From positions 1,054,001 through 1,118,000 of the forward strand of contig NW_027478439.1 in the NCBI RefSeq assembly GCF_051014685.1: 64,000 bases of DNA, read 5' to 3'. The translations under genes and the position numbers were made by a program. The notes beneath the pieces are model-generated. The model saw only the letters and a list, made by a program, of their open reading frames with translations. It did not search any database and had not been told where the DNA came from. This document shows positions 61,431-64,000 of the stretch, in pieces (positions within the stretch are counted from its first letter, which is position 1; each line of letters opens with the position of its first letter). Source of the DNA: Ptiloglossa arizonensis. Its lineage: Eukaryota > Arthropoda > Insecta > Hymenoptera > Colletidae.

Positions 61431-64000
61431 AGAATTTGTTGTCTTCTCAACCATTTCTTAGCTTCAGACTCCCATTTCTCGCGAACCGATTGACTAAACC
61501 CGAAAATTCCTGTTGAGTCTGAAAGTAGAAACTCGCCCGATTACAACGCTATGGTTGTTTTTCCCTAAGCCATTCCGGTTAAGCGTTTGGAGCAGCAGAA
61601 GTGCGTAAAATTTGTTGTCTACTCAACCATTTCATAGCTTCAAACGCCCATATCTCGCGAATGGATTGACCAAACCCTAATATTCCTGCTGCGTCCGAAA
61701 GTAGAAACTCGCCCGATTACAACGGTATGTGCATTTTTTCCCTAGGCGATCCTGGTTAAGCGTTTGGAGCAGCAGAAGTGCGTAAAATTTGTGGTCTTCT
61801 CAACCATTTCTCAGCTTCAAACGCCCATATCTGGCGAACGGATTGACCAAACCCAAATATTCCTGTTGCATCTGATAGTAGAAACTCGCCCGATTACAAC
61901 GGTATGTGTATTTTTTCCCTAGGCCATTCTGGTTAAGCGATTGCAGCAGCAGAAGTGCGAAAAATTTGTTGTCTTCTCAACCATTTCTTAGCTCCAAACT
62001 CCCATATCTCGCGAACGGATTGACCAAACCCAAAAATTCCGGCTGCGTGTGAAAGTAGAAACTCGCCCGATTACAACGGTATGTGTATTTTTTCCCTAGG
62101 CCATTCGGGTTAAGCGATTGGAGCAGCAGAAGTGCGAAAAATTTGTTGTCTTCTCAACCATTTCTTAGTTTCAAACGCCCATATCTGGCGAACGGATTGA
62201 CCAAACCCAAATATTCCTGTTGCATCTGATAGTGGAAACTCGCCCGATTACAACGGTATGTGTATTTTTTCCCTAGGCCATTCTGGTTAAGCGATTGGAG
62301 CAGCAGAAGTGCGAAAAATTTGTTGTCTTCTCAACCATTTCTTAGCTTCAAACTCCCATATCTCGCGAACGGATTGACCAAACCCAAAAATTGCTGTTGC
62401 GCCTGAAAGTAGAAACTCGCCCGATTACAACGGTATGTGTATTTTTTCCCTGGGCCATTCTGGTTAAGCGTTTGGAGCAGCAGAAGTGCGTAAAATTTGT
62501 TGCCTTCTGAACCATTTCTTAGTTTCAAATTCCCATATCTCGGAGAATGGATTGGACAATCCCAAAAATTCCTGTTGGGTCTGAAATTAGAAACTTGCCT
62601 GAATACAACGCTATGTGTATTTTTTCCCTAGGCCATTCTGGTTAAGCAATTGGAGCAGCAGAATTGCGAAAAATTTGTTGTCTTCTCAACCATTTCTTAG
62701 CTTCAGACTCCCATATCTGGCGAATGGATTGACCAAACCCAAATATTCCTGTTGCATCTGATAGCAGAAACTCGCCCGATTACAACGGTATGTGTATTTT
62801 CTCCCTAGGCCATTCTGGTTAAGCGATTGGAGCAGCAGAATTGCGAAAAATTTGTTGTCTTCTCAACCATTTCTTAGCTTCAGACTCCCATATCTCGCGA
62901 ACGGATTGACTAAATCCAAAAATTCCTGTTGAGCCTGAAAGAAGAAACTCGCCCGATTACAACGCTATGGTTGTTTTTCCCTAGGCCATTCCAGTTAAGC
63001 GTTTGGAGCAGCAGAAGTGCGTAAAATTTGTTGTCTACTCAACCATTTCATAGCTTCAAACTCCCATATCTCGTGAATGGATTGACCAAACCCTAATATT
63101 CCTGCTGCGGCCGAAAGTAGAAACTCGCCCGATTACAACGGTATGTGTATTTTTTCCCTAGTCCATCCTGGTTAAGCGTTTGGAGCAGCAGAAGTGCGTA
63201 AAATTTGTGTTCTTCTCAACCATTTCTCAGCTTCAAACGCCCATATCTGGCGAACGGATTGACCAAACCCAAATATTCCTGTTGCATCTGATAGTAGAAA
63301 CTCGCCCGATTACAACGGTATGTGTATTTTTTCCCTAGGCCATTCTGGTTAAGCGATTGCAGCAGCAGAAGTGTGAAAAATTTGTTGTCTTCTCAACCAT
63401 TTCTTAGCTCCAAACTCCCATATCTCGCGAACGGATTGACCAAACCCAAAAATTCCGGCTGCGTGTGAAAGTAGAAACTCGCCCGATTACAACCGTATGT
63501 ATATTTTTTCCCTAGGCCATTCTGGTTAAGCGATTGGAGCAGCTGAAGTGCGAAAAATTTGTTGTCTTCTCAACCATTTCTTAGTTTCAAACTCCCATAT
63601 CTCGCGAACGGATTGACCAAACCCAAAAATTGCTGCTGCGTCTGAAAGTAGAAACTCGCCCGATTACAACGGTATGTGTATTTTTTCCGTGGGCCATTCT
63701 GGTTAAGCGTTTGGAGCAGCACAAGTGCGTAAAATTTGTTGCCTTCTGAACCATTTCTTAGTTTCAAACTCCCATATCTCGGAGAATGGATTGGCCAATC
63801 CCAAAAATTCCTGTTGCGTCTGAAATTAGAAACTTGCCCGAATACAACGCTATGTGTATTTTTTCCCTAGGCCATTCTGGTTAAGCGGTTGGAGCAGCAG
63901 GAGTGCGAAAAATTTGTTGTCTTCTCAACCATTTCTTAGCTTCAGACTCCCATATCTCGCGAACGGATTGACTAAATCCAAAAATTCCTGTTGAGTCTGA
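61430..64000 (+). repeat. 8-monomer HOR (1,416 bp); second copy lacks one monomer
   Basis: The segment 61,430-62,100 matches 62,846-63,516 at 1,416 bp (8 monomers). Markers are GTCTACTCAACC (61,621 and 63,037, at ACTC), AACCCTAATATTCC, GATTGCAGCAGCAG and CCGGCTGCGTGTG (62,041 and 63,457, at GGCT). Further on, 62,331-62,528 matches 63,570-63,767 at 1,239 bp (7 monomers). The copy has thus lost one monomer of the GATAGTGGAAACTC type near 62,230. The array runs off the end of the window within a monomer. Confidence 0.85.

Larger units (their letters stand above)
1..64000 (+). repeat. 177-bp satellite DNA array, head-to-tail, fills the window
   Basis: Every stretch reads as the same monomer of about 177 bp in one orientation. 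Successive CGCCCGATTA starts near 1, 178, 354, 527, 703 and 880 give spacings of 177, 176, 173, 176 and 177. Fixed landmarks inside each monomer, numbered from that start, are: a T6 tract at 25-30, CCTAGG at 32-37, GGAGCAGCAGAAG at 57-69, AAAAATTT at 74-81, CTCAACCATTTC at 90-101, CCCATATC at 115-122, TCGCGA at 123-128, GGATTGACC at 131-139 and AAAAATT at 146-152. By my count the consensus has 76 G+C of 177 and nine CpG. No inverted monomer and no unrelated insertion was seen. The array continues beyond both ends. A (peri)centromeric location is inferred from monomer length and HOR structure; the family itself is not recognised. Confidence 0.98.

Noticed and set aside
1..64000. CRISPR array or other short-repeat, unique-spacer structure
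   Set aside because: The whole 177-bp period is conserved. There are no unique spacers between short constant repeats, and both sequence and period fit satellite DNA.
1..64000. Rolling-circle or LTR transposon embedded in the array
   Set aside because: No monomer-free gap, terminal repeat, target-site duplication or transposase/reverse transcriptase frame was seen anywhere.
1..64000. Primate alpha satellite
   Set aside because: Monomer length (171 bp) and sequence differ. Only the CENP-B-box-like pattern and the HOR style resemble it.
1..64000. The multi-copy HORs as pure assembly duplication
   Set aside because: Copies carry private substitutions and several different offsets overlap, which a simple assembly loop would not give. 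Local errors are still possible, notably at 18.3-20.4 kb.

Overview
The whole 64 kb window is one uninterrupted head-to-tail satellite DNA array. The monomer is about 177 bp (most copies 173-178 bp). Base 1 of the window coincides with base 1 of the phase used here (monomer starting CGCCCGATTACAACGG). About 360 monomers fit, all in the same orientation, and the array runs off both ends. I found no non-satellite DNA: no transposon, no unique spacer, no RNA gene and no credible protein gene. Reading frames of 60-146 codons occur only because 177 is a multiple of three (59 codons). They recur with the repeat and, in those I checked, begin at TTG or GTG.

This is eukaryotic constitutive heterochromatin, most likely (peri)centromeric. 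The monomer is nucleosome-sized and organised into higher-order repeats (HORs). The consensus has about 43% GC and no CpG depletion (9 CpG per 177 bp by my count, observed/expected about 1.1). That suggests an organism, or a chromosomal domain, with little CpG methylation, such as many invertebrates. I do not recognise the satellite and cannot name the species.

Layout, from following diagnostic variants. 1-13.2 kb: nested, partly overlapping HOR copies with offsets 2,825, 4,411, 4,237, 4,060 and 1,417 bp (16, 25, 24, 23 and 8 monomers). 12.9-16.1 kb: a 9-monomer unit (1,593 bp) twice. 15.8-22.7 kb: a 25-monomer offset (4,422 bp) containing an 11-monomer tandem duplication. 22.7-28.3 kb: a mosaic with one adjacent single-monomer duplication. 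28.3-32.0 kb: a 2-monomer duplication, then an 11-monomer (1,946 bp) repeat. 32.0-33.8 kb: less ordered. 33.8-37.3 kb: a 10-monomer unit (1,770 bp) twice. 37.5-43.35 kb: three almost identical 11-monomer units (1,943 bp). 43.4-51.2 kb: a 29-monomer unit (5,127 bp) followed by a partial second copy. 51.2-53.0 kb: 5/6-monomer copies. 53.0-60.2 kb: a 19-monomer offset (3,361 bp), with 3-, 13- and 14-monomer offsets. 61.4-64.0 kb: an 8-monomer unit whose second copy has lost one monomer.

The most interesting possible function is a pair of CENP-B-box-like 17-mers per monomer. One matches 8 of the 9 essential positions of the mammalian box. The other matches 7 of 9 and is disrupted in a distinct monomer class, recalling box-plus and box-minus monomers of alpha satellite. 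This is a pattern match only. The rest of the signal concerns array evolution: recurring 11-monomer periods, shared private mutations showing local homogenisation, and a patch of single-base indels at 18.3-20.4 kb that looks like consensus error.
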